A DNA stretch of 54,381 nt from Ectocarpus siliculosus. Taxonomy: Eukaryota; Sar; Phaeophyceae; Ectocarpales; Ectocarpaceae. The position numbers and the translations under genes were made by a program. The notes under the pieces were generated by a model. The model saw only the letters and a list, made by a program, of their open reading frames with translations, was not told the origin of the DNA and ran no database searches. Positions 28,678-41,000 of this stretch are shown piece after piece. Location of the stretch: contig FN649742.1 in the NCBI GenBank assembly GCA_000310025.1, forward strand, positions 2,034,239 to 2,088,619, read 5' to 3'. How positions within the stretch are numbered: position 1 is the first letter of the stretch; each line of letters begins with the position of its first letter.

Positions 28678-29946
28678 GACGGTTTTGCTATGGTTGTCTG
28701 GTCGAAGCCGCTGGCTGGATTAGACTAGTTTACTGACTGCACTTCAGAGAGCAACCGTTCATCGTTTCCGCGGCGGTAAACGCTCTACCGAAGTGCAAAA
28801 AGTAGTCACCGGAAAGCACCGTGACATTGGCGTGGTAGTTGTCGGTGCACGAAGGAGACAAGGGGAAGAGCGATTGTGGGAAGGACCACAGCAACTGCAC
28901 TACACACTCCTCCACCTCTGACCTCGCAAGCGCACCGCCAAAAGCTGCCCCAAGTGAGTGACACGCTGTCCTACACGCGTGCGTGGGTTCGGCAGCAACT
29001 CGTTTTGAATATGGATGGATATGGTCCAAGTACTACTGACAGGTGTAGCGTCCCATGGTATACTAGTTTGAACCTTATTGCCCGGCTTGATTTGGGGATC
29101 AACATACACAGCATGAGCGGATTTTGTCTGACTCCAGCTCCGTCATAAGTTATCGCCTGATATCTACATAGCCTGGCCAAAGTTGATGTGCATGCATGCA
29201 CCGTCGGGACTGCTGCTGTACAGCCGTACATCCGGCTGTTCACAAGCCGCCGCGTAGCCTAGGGCTACATACAATGGTCTCGACCTCCGTGTGTGTCCAA
29301 CACAATGTCGTCTAAATAGGAGAAATAAACACAAACACCGAAAGACCGTAGTGGAACTAATATGCTATGTACATCCAATTACAGAAAGACTGCAAGTATG
29401 TAATCTACCAATCTACCAAACCACGAGAACTAGAATACTGTAGACTACAATATTGTAAGCACGCAGTAGTTTATGTGTGTGTGATCCTTCCTGGTATCGC
29501 TGCTCAACTGCTGTCGTTGCTCACATGTGGCGTTCCCGTTGCTCCATGCGACTAACATCGCCACCGATATTCAGATCCTCAAAAAGGGTGGCATGTGTCC
29601 CGATTCAAGTGCGTCAAGTGCACTGAGCCCTTGGGTGTTGTTGTGGCGCGTCAAAAGTTATAGGATAGTGAGTAAATAGTAGCCTGATCACAACATGCGG
29701 CGAGATTCGTTTACATGGTCCGCAACCAACCATTTGAAACGGTCGGTGTCGGAGGATGTCGACAGTCGACAGTCCCGCGAGTTACAAGCCCCATCGCTGT
29801 TAGCCGAATGCCACAAGAGGCACACTATGCGGCCTGCAATGAGAGAACATCGGCCACCACCGGTGTCATCTAGATAACACACTGGTTTTGTCCTTCGCGA
29901 CAGTCAGCACCGACACCAGGTCGAACTAAAGCGTGGACGAAGAAGT
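28678..29946. promoter_or_regulatory. Divergent intergenic region, candidate shared promoter
   Basis: This 1.27-kb stretch separates the start codons of the MLO-like gene (minus) and the secreted EGF/propeller gene (plus). No other gene is seen. I could not identify a TATA box or a named motif with confidence. The call rests only on gene arrangement. Confidence 0.45.
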
Positions 29947-32900
29947 ATGTGCCCGGGTAGTAAAAAGAAGAAGGTGTCGATCTCCATCCTATTCCTCGCG
30001 ATCTTTTTTTCGACTGTCGGCGGCCAATGCTACAACCAGTGCTCCGGAAACGGAGAGTGCGACCCGCAGGGGTTCTGCGACTGTTGGGACGGTTACGACG
30101 GGTGGGATTGCTCGTTCTTGAGGTGTCCGTCAGCCCCAGCCTGGGCGGATATAGCTTCTGGAACAGACGACGCCCACAACGACGCCGTGTGCTCCAATAT
30201 GGGGTACTGCAACGGGTGAGGCAAATCTTGATTCATGCATGGATGTGCGGGGAGGGATACGCTACCGGTGCATGCTGGTAAACAACTGAAGCACCAATAC
30301 GGCTCTCTAAGATTCATACGCAACGTATCGGGCGGTCGCGAAAACCCCACGTACCAAACCTACCGACTCACATGTATGTTTGTTTACAGCTGCACACGAC
30401 ATCACCTTGTTCATCCAACAAGCTTGCGGACTTTTTGAAAATACTTCCCGCGCAGGGAGACCGGGCTCTGCATCTGCCACGAAGGCTTCACCGGACGAGC
30501 GTGCGAGCGAATGTCTTGCCCAAACGACTGCAACGGCCACGGACAGTGCCTCTCCATGGCCGAGGCTGCCGCGGCGGAAGACGGAAACAGGCTTATCCAC
30601 GTCGCGTCTTACGAGGCTTGGGACGCCGATATGATATACGTGAGTGAAAACGTTGTGGCAATATAATGTGTTTGCGTCCGAAGAAGGGTTATGTTATCCC
30701 CGTACGTCAACTCGTTATCTCAGCAGTTTGTGCTCACCCACAAACGCTGTTGTGAACCTGCACAAGGCCTGTCGTACCTAGTTCTGTGCCTTGAGTGACC
30801 GCCTTCACGCCAAAAATTACGTGTTGGTATGGACTACGTCTTCAGCAGATTATTGATTATTGAACGATTCTTGGCCCCTTGGTGGTGGTGTTGGTGGTGG
30901 TTGGTACCTTTGCACTCTTGTGGCACGCGTGCCTTTTTGGAAGGGCTGCACCGTCTGCGACGGAGGGTAAGGGCTGAATTTTGTTTCTCGTTCACCGCCT
31001 GTGGTCACATTCGCCCCGGCCCTGGTTGGTTGGAATACACATTGATTGCTGCTTGTGCTCCTGCGTCCGTCAGGGCTGCGTCTGCGATGAAGGATACGAA
31101 GGCTACGACTGCAGTCTTCGGCCTTGCCCCGTGAGCGACAGCGCACTCACCTCTGGGCAGCAGGACGAGAGTGTGGTCTTGTTCTGCAGGTGACCCCAAC
31201 GCGACTTGAGTGGCGCTGGATGGGTTGGTTGTAGATTGAATGAGAGTGTGCGTCGTTCCGAAAGTCCTGGTAAGTGGCATTTTTGGTCGCATTTGTCTCG
31301 ATCCCAGGACTATCAGCTGAAGTGATGACAGATGCTTCCATATGTCTCTTTTTTCAAGTGTGTTATTGCTAAGAGTAGGTTTTGGTAGAAAGGTAGGAGG
31401 CTTTCCCTAGCTAGGAGGCTTTCCCTAATGTTGAAACAACATAAATCTATTGTTTTCGGAAAACAAGAGTTGGGATGGAACAGCAAGTTGGCATGGAAGA
31501 CACCCAGGGCTTGCGTGGAGATTCGAAGCAAAAACATACCGATGAAACAAATCGGAAGGTGTCCGGTGTATAGCCACTCCTCTTGAAGAGGCAATGCCGG
31601 GTTCAAACGAGCTTTCCAACTATGCAGCGTCATGAGTACAACACGGTTTTTCTGGGCGTCTCCCTCGCAACTGGGCAGGTGCGGCGACGACTGCACTAAC
31701 ACATTTCGGCTGCGTTACAAGGGGCAGTACGCGACTATCAGCCCTTTCATGAGCGCTGGGGAAGTCGCCGACAGGATAATGGCAATGTCTAGCGTCAAGG
31801 TAGGCGCGTCCAGGAACAAATTACCTCTGATGTCATTGTGGCCCCTGTCCATTTTGCTGGTCGACAACCGCCAATCACTTACCGTAAAGTGCGTCAACTA
31901 TACATACAATTCCGAATACCAAGCTGTAGAACATGTGTCTTGCGCCGTTCATCACCCGCCCTTCCCCTCCACCCCCTTGTCCTCGCCGCCTACACCCCTG
32001 TGTCTCCGCTGGGATGATGGTCTGTTTGCAACACGTCACGGGGGTCTCATGCACACGAACCACACCGGGGATCTCATGCACACGAACCACACCTACTTAG
32101 TCCGATGCTACGGAGTACACTTCTCCTCCGGTGGTCGCCACGTTTTCGGGCGCAGCCACGGTGTGCAGTTCCGAGGGAACGGCGGCAACAATCACGTTCA
32201 CGAGGGACCCGGGAGATCTCCCTCCGGTGTTCATCAAGTTCGACAAGCTCACCTCCAGCGAAGGTGAAAATAAAATGCACGAGGTACCTATGCATGTAGC
32301 TTTTGCCTCAGCCAAAGCGAGACCACCCTCCGGAAAACATCAATTCTAGCTAGGGCGTGGTCTACGGGGGGGACTTGTACATACAGCAGTTTCGAAGTTT
32401 CCATGTTCTTGTTTTGGGAGGGATATGGCTCGGAGACGCAAGCTGTTGGGTAGAGATAGCCGACGTTGGACACGGTCGGCCTTGCGTTGTTTTTCTAGGC
32501 ATTGTCGGAAAGGTTTGACAAGAAAAAGCTATTTTGTTACCTCCGACAACAAGGGAGGGCGAGACCAAAGAGAACGACTGACTTTTGATACAACCCATCA
32601 AACACTCCCTGTTTGTCGGGACGGGTGGGGGTAGGGGCGAAAAAAACCGTGGAGTCTGATCGAGAAACTGGTCTGTTTACTCCCCTGAAGCGATCGATAT
32701 CGATGGTGACAATGAAGATGTAAAGATGAGTAATTGCTCTTGTCGGTGTCACAAATACCAGTGCCAGGTTCATCGCCATGTGACATGGTGCAGGCGGTGA
32801 GTCCGAAAGGGTAGTATTCTCATACGGCGCGGGCGGTTAAGAAGTCGACCCGTTGACGTCAGCATTACGTAGTAAGCCCAGTACCCTCTGCGGTACCGCT

Positions 32901-34956
32901 AACTAATGCATACGTCTGTTTCCATACTTCTCTACACGCGCTCCATTAATTGGTTGGAGTATGTTTCGGGGTCAGAGTTTCGACAAAAGAGTATGCACCC
33001 GTGTGCGAATTTTCTCTTTGTGTTTGGCGTTGCACCAAGACAAGACTCTACTCAGCCTAGTATTCACACACAGGCTGTGGCGCAACCACACACACGCGCG
33101 CGAAAGCGTCTATGCCTGCATCCATACGTACCCCTGTTTAAATCCTGTGTGTTCTACTCGACTCTATTCTAGGCACATGTGGAATGTGAAAAACTCTCAC
33201 CAACACCCATGGCAGCCACACGATGATGCTTTTTTTCATATTGAGCCTCGTGCATTTCTTGCCGTTCACAACAACGGCTACATTATCATTTCCAACCTAC
33301 CTGTTGCTCTCTTTTCTACCAGGCTCCGATGTACACATGACGACGGAGGCGACCCTGGTGTGCACGTGCGTCGGAGCTTGCGGGGGGCACTTTCGCTTCG
33401 TCGGGGACCGAGGAGAGGCCACGGAAAAGCTCCCGTTCAGCGCGGGCGAGAGTATGATACAGGTGACGTTGGCAGGACCCCAACTAGCCATGATATTGGT
33501 GATGGATTGGGACGCCATGCAAAGGAACGGATGTGAGGCTGTGGATGTTCAATCGCTGAAATTCACAAGTGGAATATTTCCCCCGAGGGTGAAGAGATTC
33601 AACGCCACCATCATCGTGTCCATGACGAGGGGGTTAAGCGCGCGAGCGAGTGCTGCAGAGTATGTGGGGCAGTACATGAGCAGCGGAAGTGTAGTTGTGT
33701 AGTTGTGACCAGAAGACTAACTTCTTATTGTCGATTGTGTAAATCTCCCTGCGACTAGACACCAGAGGAGACATTTGATTGGTGATCAGCCACGGTATCT
33801 TAGGAAGTTGGTGCCGTGCAACGACAGAGGAGAGGGGGGGGGCTTGTGGTGGGTTATGCGAGCAGCAGAACGTGCCGATTGACGGTACATCATGCAATTC
33901 AGTCACGCTTGGTGAATTCGCTGTACAACGAAGTAGTACGATGTAGGGAGAAATAACGCACAAATTGCTTGAATTCACGCACGACTATCTCGCGCTGGAC
34001 GCTTCATGCGTCTTCGTGGAAGCGTACCTCCCCACTCAACCCAAGTGAAGGGGAAGAGTGTACAGCATGCCCCCCCCCCCTACCTCCTCCGTCCTTACAA
34101 ACAAAAACGAGCGGTTGTCATTGCGGCTACGCGACCCGAACTAGGGCGATACGCCGACATAACCCTTGTCAGCGCGGCTTGTACAACTCATAAGAGAAGG
34201 CGAAACGCTAATAGCTGTCGATAGCAGTTCTTCCGGTCAAGGACAATAGCGCTCCCTAGGGGCGAGTTCCGGCCGAAAACGTCGGACTCGAAACCTTTTC
34301 AACTCCGATCTCCCTCACTTCTTCTAATCATCTACTCCAGGTGGCGAGACGTTGCGAACCCATATATGACGGAAAACAACGCACGACAAAGCCGCCTGCT
34401 TCCGCGTTCAATCCGTGCTCGCCCTTCCTCCGGCACACACACACCAACCCGCTACCTTTCCATATTTGGGCGACTCAAAAAATGCAATGGAATTCCAGAC
34501 GACGCTGTCAAGACTGTCGGATCTCTCGTCAGCCAACATCACGGTGACCATCTCGGACGGCGTAGGCTCGGCTTGCCAAGATTCGGCCACCGTCAACACC
34601 ACAATCGCCGTCGACCTGGACTATGGGAACTACCCTCTCCAGGTGATGAAGTACTTGATGTTGTTGCGCGTTTGTGTTCCTTACCTGGTGGGTGCGGAGC
34701 AATCAGGCCATGGTTGCGTTCCAGTCTTCGCCAAACCCCACGTGCAGAGATTTTGTGTTGGGAGAGCAGGCACTCGGCCCTGCGGAAGAAGTTCTTGTCC
34801 TTTGCGGCGGAGGTTGACAACAACGATTGAATCAGTAGAACTAAGCAGACATTCCGCATACAGCACCAAAGATGAAAGCACCAAGCAAATAATGAACACA
34901 GCTCGTGTATTACTTCCGAACGACCGATTTCAACAACAACAACAACAACGACAACG

Positions 34957-35049
<93 letters not shown>

Positions 35050-38000
35050 GGTCGTTCCTAGTCTCTTCGACGACGGACAGCAGCAGCAGGAGGACGAGCC
35101 GCCGATGATGACTCTGACGACAAACGACGGTGACAAGGAGCAGGAATACTGCGCCGGTCTAGGGTCGTGCGACTTCAGCACGGGCCAGGTGTGGTGGTGT
35201 GAAGGCGGGGTCGCGGGTGATGCGTGGTTCTTTGAGAATATGCCGGTGTTTTTTTCGTGCTGGTGTAAGGTGATGATGCGGTGATGCGAGTAAACAATAT
35301 GGTCATGGCCGCATGCGTGCCTAGCACGACGTCGGTGTGACGCCGTGTCTACCCTCGCCGTGCCCATGCATCCTTTACGCTGCCTCACGCCCCTTGTTGC
35401 GCCGGTACCGTACTCGTACGCATGAGAAAAACACAGGAGAGGCGATCTTCATGTCGATCCTATATAGTATCCCCCCTCGCCCTCGTAAAAAAGTCCTCCA
35501 AAATCGTGTGGATGGAAATCATTTAGGTTCGCCAGCCCTTTTAATACATGCATGGCTCACCCGCTCAGCAGTGAACATGGTGACCGAAGGAGATCATGTT
35601 GTGCCTAGTGGAGAACACGAGAGAGAGCTCTATCAAAAGGGAGTGGGCGTGGGAGTGCCAGGGGGTCTCTGCCAAGCACCCGTGATGCGGCCGCAGAGCA
35701 TTCCCATAGCAATCTCTGGAAGCGCCCATAGACATGCGAAGCTATCAACCACGCAAAGCATGTCGGCACCAAACTTCCCGAGCCCATCTCAAAACCCACT
35801 CTTGGGAGGCAGCGTGCTTTCTCATTCTGCTCAATGACCGCGATCCACGGATGAAATTATTGCCCCACGAGAAACACGAGAGTCTGTAGTCTCGCGACCA
35901 CGGTCACCACGACAGAGGAGAATCCTCGCGTCACCTCCTCTTGCCTCGTCCAAAACTGTGGATGCGCGTTAAGTAGTCCGACGACCAAAGCCAAGCAAAT
36001 ATACGAGTAAACCCCGTCCCGATCCTTTTTCCGCGGCATCTACGATCAGTGTACCTGCGACGAAGATTACGAGTACGACCAGGAGTACGGACCTTGCGGA
36101 CAGTACGTGGTCGATCATTCTCATTGGGCCGGACGCCAGATGTGAGTGGGTTGGTCACACAGGGGATGTCCACTCAAGCGACCCCTCTACCATTGGATTG
36201 AGCGTGGATCCATCTCCAAGCATGTAATCTGTCCCCCAATTCGTCGCTGGACTAGGAGGAGTTCTGTTGTCGAGGAGAGGTTCTTGTTCCTGCTAGCGAT
36301 GCAGACGGTCTCCCTTCGTGCTGCCATTCATGATCATTCCAGGTATCTTGTATATCTTCCAGGGCGTCAACCACCTGACATCTCCAAGACGTGTCGCCCA
36401 TATGTTCATGTCATCTTGTTGTCGCAGCAGCTTTCACTATCGTTGCTGACTGTTGGTTGTTACCGCCATCGCTGCTTTTGTTGTCTCCCCGACAAAAATC
36501 GTGCGCCCTGTGGTTGGCGCGTGGAATACGTATCTCGTCCCTTCAGGTGCCCGGGATTCGTCCTGCGACCGAGCTTCCTAGCGCTTGGCACAGAGACAAA
36601 CGAGTGGAATCTCTATTTTACAGATGGGGGCGACAACTCCTCCGACCCTTTCACCGAAGATGATTCGTTCGACTCTACAGTTGTGTTGCCCGGGTACTAC
36701 TGGTGAGAGAGTCCACCTACTCGAAAAAGCTGGTTGTTGTCAATGTCGTTGTTGTTGTCGAGCTGCGCTGTCGCTTGAAGAATTATGGTGAGATGAGGTT
36801 TGCTTTTGGGAGAGGGGAGGGTTTTCAACTCGACTAGATTTAACGCGTTCATTCTTCTCTTTGCCTCTCTTCATCTGTGTCGCAGGGTGTTTGTTTCTGA
36901 CCCTGGTCCTCTACCTACCCCCGCGGTGCGTGTGTCATGTGTATGGGGCGAGAGGGCTGTAGGTACAACGAACTCCGGGACGGGGAGACTACAGACGACA
37001 CCCCCGACGACGGGCGCATCATCTTCGTCAACGCCACCGATAACACAACCGATCTCTCCAACGCACTCGCGCTCGACATGACGTACCGAGTGCTGTACTA
37101 CGGCCACGAAAACCAGGTGGGCGGGTGGAGAGATTTAACGTACAAAGGGTTGCGAACACGGGAAAGACAAAGGGTTTCGAGATAACTGATGCCGCCACCA
37201 AATAGATGGAAATTGTGTTGTAGATTGGTAGAGAAACCGAAACATTTTCATATGGTTCATATAGGAAAGGTTCAAAACTTCACCACATCTAGATCTCGAA
37301 GGGTCTGCCGACAATGTCGTGCAAACTTGAAAATTCGCGGCTGGCAGGTGATGCGAGTACCCCTGCCGAGCGACCTGGTCGCCGAGGGAATATGGCACGC
37401 CGCCAACGGCACAGCCGACGGCCTTGCGGAGGCGTTCGTCACCCTACCCGGCGACGAGCGGCCGGGCTACCTGGAGATGGATCTCAGGCCCGACAAGAGA
37501 TACCTCTACTTGACCGTCCCCGGCAACGACAGCGTGCCGGACGGAAGGGTGAGTCGAGTCAAAACGATGGTGTGCTGCTTGCTTCGGGAGGCGTGTTGTA
37601 TGCACAAAGACCGTGGAAGAGGTGATGGGTGGCCATGCTGCTGTGTGAAGACGGTACAATGCAACGTTTTGTGTCGATTCGTGTATTGTGAGTCTGTTGT
37701 TTGTGTTCTTCAGAGTTTTGATGAGCAGTGTGTCTTCTTTCTTGACGACGGAAGCCGAAATATGGTAGCTGGGCGAGTTGTTGTGAAACGGCATGAGGAT
37801 TCCAGCCATACTTCATTGAACATTGAAAAACAACGAGTAAGGAGGAGAGCTTCCTCTCTCGCGTACATCTGTATCATATGTACTTGTTGTCCCCCACTCA
37901 GCATCGAACAAATGCCGGCCGAATCAATCAGTGGTTTCCATCTCATAAAGCGTGTTAATGTCTAGCCGCCCACCATCCCTCCCTTGCTGACACCCTGCTT

Positions 38001-41000
38001 CTGCGATGGTGCTAAAGCATCACATGCCGTAATACACTACTTGAAGTTTATTTCGTCCCGACGTCGGTAGCTGTGATCGGGTTCCGTGCTACATCTCTCA
38101 CCCCGGTCGAAACCCTAGGAATTCTCCTTGATCCGTGTCTCCCTGGCTCAATTTCAAACCAATGTCTAGACAGAGGGTTCGAAATGGGCTCGAACGGCAG
38201 CGAATCCCGCATTTGTCGCCAATGTGTAGCCAAGGCGGGCTCCAACATTCAACCCTTCGCGACTTCTTGGTTGTATCCCCTGCCTCAAAACATAAATTTT
38301 GTTGACAGACTCTCTAAAACCATCAGCAATGCCACCAGCAACAAGGAACCATACCGCACGTGACTCTCACCAATTGCGCCCCACATTGATGCCAACCCTA
38401 ATAATAGGCTGGAAACGAAACAGCGTACGAAACAGTACGAGCTCCCGCAAGCGACAAGGCCGTGAAAATCCCTGACCGCTAAGAGTATCGTACCCCTACA
38501 TCGCTCACCCCAAACAGGTGCTTCGAAAGAAGCTTTCGAACGACAGCGATCCCATGAGCTACGAGGACCTGTCCGGTCCCATACAGTCCGGGATGCTCGA
38601 CCTGGGGTACAACCTCACGGATCCGCTGGGGATCGCTCTGGACCTCGTGGATGAAAAGGAAAGGCAACGTGTACCACGACTTGTTCGTTGGTCCAACAGA
38701 CTCGCGTTTGATTGGTGGTTGTCGAAGTGTCTGATCGAGTCGTTGTGTTTTGTCGAACGAGGTGATCACGCGATCGGATTCTTTCTGGGTTTGTGGTGGT
38801 GCTGTCGAGCGCGGTTAGTTGTATTGGAGGGTTGGTTGGCTCTCGGTTGATCCAAACGTTCGTTCACACGCTGTCGGCTAACATGACATAATCGGAATCG
38901 GTTTATCAAACGACTGGTCGTGCAATATTAAGCGTCCCGGATGTTAAGGACAAGAACGATGGCACATTTTCCTCCCTCCTTTGTGTTGATCGGTATATGT
39001 GTGTGTGCGCTCGTTGGTCTCAAGACTTGACTACGGTGAGTCACGAGGAAGATTGTACCCTTTAACACAACGACCCCCCCGTCCCCTCCCCCGTGCCCGA
39101 AGAACAGATGGTGGCCACAGAATTGCTGAAAGCAAAGGGAGCAAGCAACAAAACAGTTCCTGGGAAAAGCAGCCGGATTATTAACGGAATCCCACTGATG
39201 CTGGTGTCTCGAGTAGGTGTAGGCCCAAAGGGCAACGAACAAATTAGTGCGCCCGCCCCAAAAAGTATATTCATCCCCCACCCGCCACCCCCCACCCTCC
39301 TCGCGGCTGCTAACAGAAAAGGACGCGGAAAACATGCATTATACGACCAACCGTTGTGTGTGGCATATATCGACCTGTGTTGACCTTATTATGTCCCCTT
39401 AACTCAACCACGAAACGCAGACGGCACCAGGATAGAACAGCGTACACGCAGCACCAATTTTCTAGGGGAAAGAGCCTATAACTGCTTCCAACAACTTTGT
39501 CGTGAAACAAGGACCAATAAATAAGTCCACATGTGTGTGTTGTTTCCCAGGCTCGTTAAATTAGACTGATACTCGGACGGGGTGTGGCTGGGGCTTCTTC
39601 TTTGCCCTTGTCCACCCCCCACCCAACGCCCGTGGCAGGCATCCAAACAAACGACGTAGCTTCTTTCCTTCCCTCTAACTGAACCTCCCCCTCGGCCCTG
39701 CCTTCCAATGGTAAACAAAGTAAAAAGACCGGTATCCCCCACTCACCACTCCCATACCGTGCCCACCTCGCGTCCGCACGTGATGCGCAACAAAACGAAC
39801 AGATCTACTTTGTGGACGCTCAGGTTCGAGGGAAGGACGGAGGGGAGGACGGGGTGGTCATTAGATGCGACCTGGATGGGACCTCGGTGGAAATTGCCGC
39901 ATCTCAGAACATGTCGGATCCACGGGTGAGGTCAGGCGTTGTTGCTGTTGTTTTTCCTCTGTTGTTGGGCGGAGTTGCATGGCGTTGGTGCGGTGCTGGT
40001 GGAAGGCTTATCGTGCGTATGACGACCTATCTATCCTGAGTGCAGCGGACTCCATATCGTCGTGAAAGTCACTGTTCCTGCCGTCTCCTCCAGTACTGCT
40101 GTGCAGGGTCACACCTAGGTAATACTTCCCTTTTGTTTATCCGCTTGTTGCGATATTTCGCACCATTCCGACCGTGTGCCCTTTCAGGCCCTCGTGCTAG
40201 ACGTGAGGCTCGCCGTGATGTACCTCACCGACACGCACGTCCCCTCGATCATGCGGGGAAACATGCGGAACTACACCGACGAAGGGGTAAGCGTGTCTAA
40301 TCAGCCGAGGGAGAACCGCACGTCCGCGCGTGTGCAATGTTCGTGCTATTCGCAGATAGATCTTTTTGTGGTGTGTGTGACATTATCTTGAACAATAACC
40401 AATCCCGAAATTCCCACCCAGATCGTCACGATATTGAGCGGCGTGACCCAAGAGCGACCCGGCGTGCTCCAAGTAGAAGATTACTACCAGGCCCTCACAG
40501 ACCCGCAGGCCCTCCAGCTAGACACCAGGCTAGAGGATCTCGACCTGCTGTACTTCTCCGACTACGGGACGGGATATATTTACTCGGTGAGAGCTAAGGA
40601 GGCCTGTCTGGTGACCCCCCCCCCGCCAATCCCATCCCCAGTGCGACAAAAACAACCATCTAGGTGTCCAAGCTGATCATCCGCAGGCAACAGGAACAAG
40701 GGAGTATCGCGCCTTTGCGACCTTCACTCCCAGCAATTTCCTACCTTTTTCTGTCCTTTTTTCTGTTAGAAGTTGCAAAGTGATGTGTTTCGAGCGCTTC
40801 TTCTTTGGAGAACAGCAGTAACCAGCGTAGGTCACCTGAGGGGTGAAGCAGGAAGATACAAAGGACCCGAACTTACTAGTTTCCCTAAAACCTCTTTGAC
40901 GTTTGAGTACCTTACGTTGACCGCGACGTCAATGCATATGTCGATGTTGATGATCGCCTCACTGCCGGCGCGACGTGATGGAGCATGTAGATGTCGCTGG

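Larger units (their letters stand above)
29947..36141 (+). other. N-terminal EGF module (exons 1-9)
   Basis: Order: signal peptide; [23 protein letters not shown] linker; [28 protein letters not shown]; two tandem copies of a beta-rich domain (exons 4-5 and 6-8); final half-EGF ([20 protein letters not shown]). The beta-rich domain has the pattern Cys, alternating hydrophobics, a GDLP turn (exon 5), and no name I can give it. Confidence 0.75.

Noticed and set aside
34415-35284. Separate poly-Gln protein gene
   Set aside because: The frame merges exons 7 and 8 surroundings through an intron and the CAA repeat; phases and similarity support spliced exons instead.
36883-36962. Exon reading [13 protein letters not shown] upstream of exon 11
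   Set aside because: It would require a 28-base intron or a frame change; joining 36702 directly to 36963 keeps phase and gives a sensible protein.
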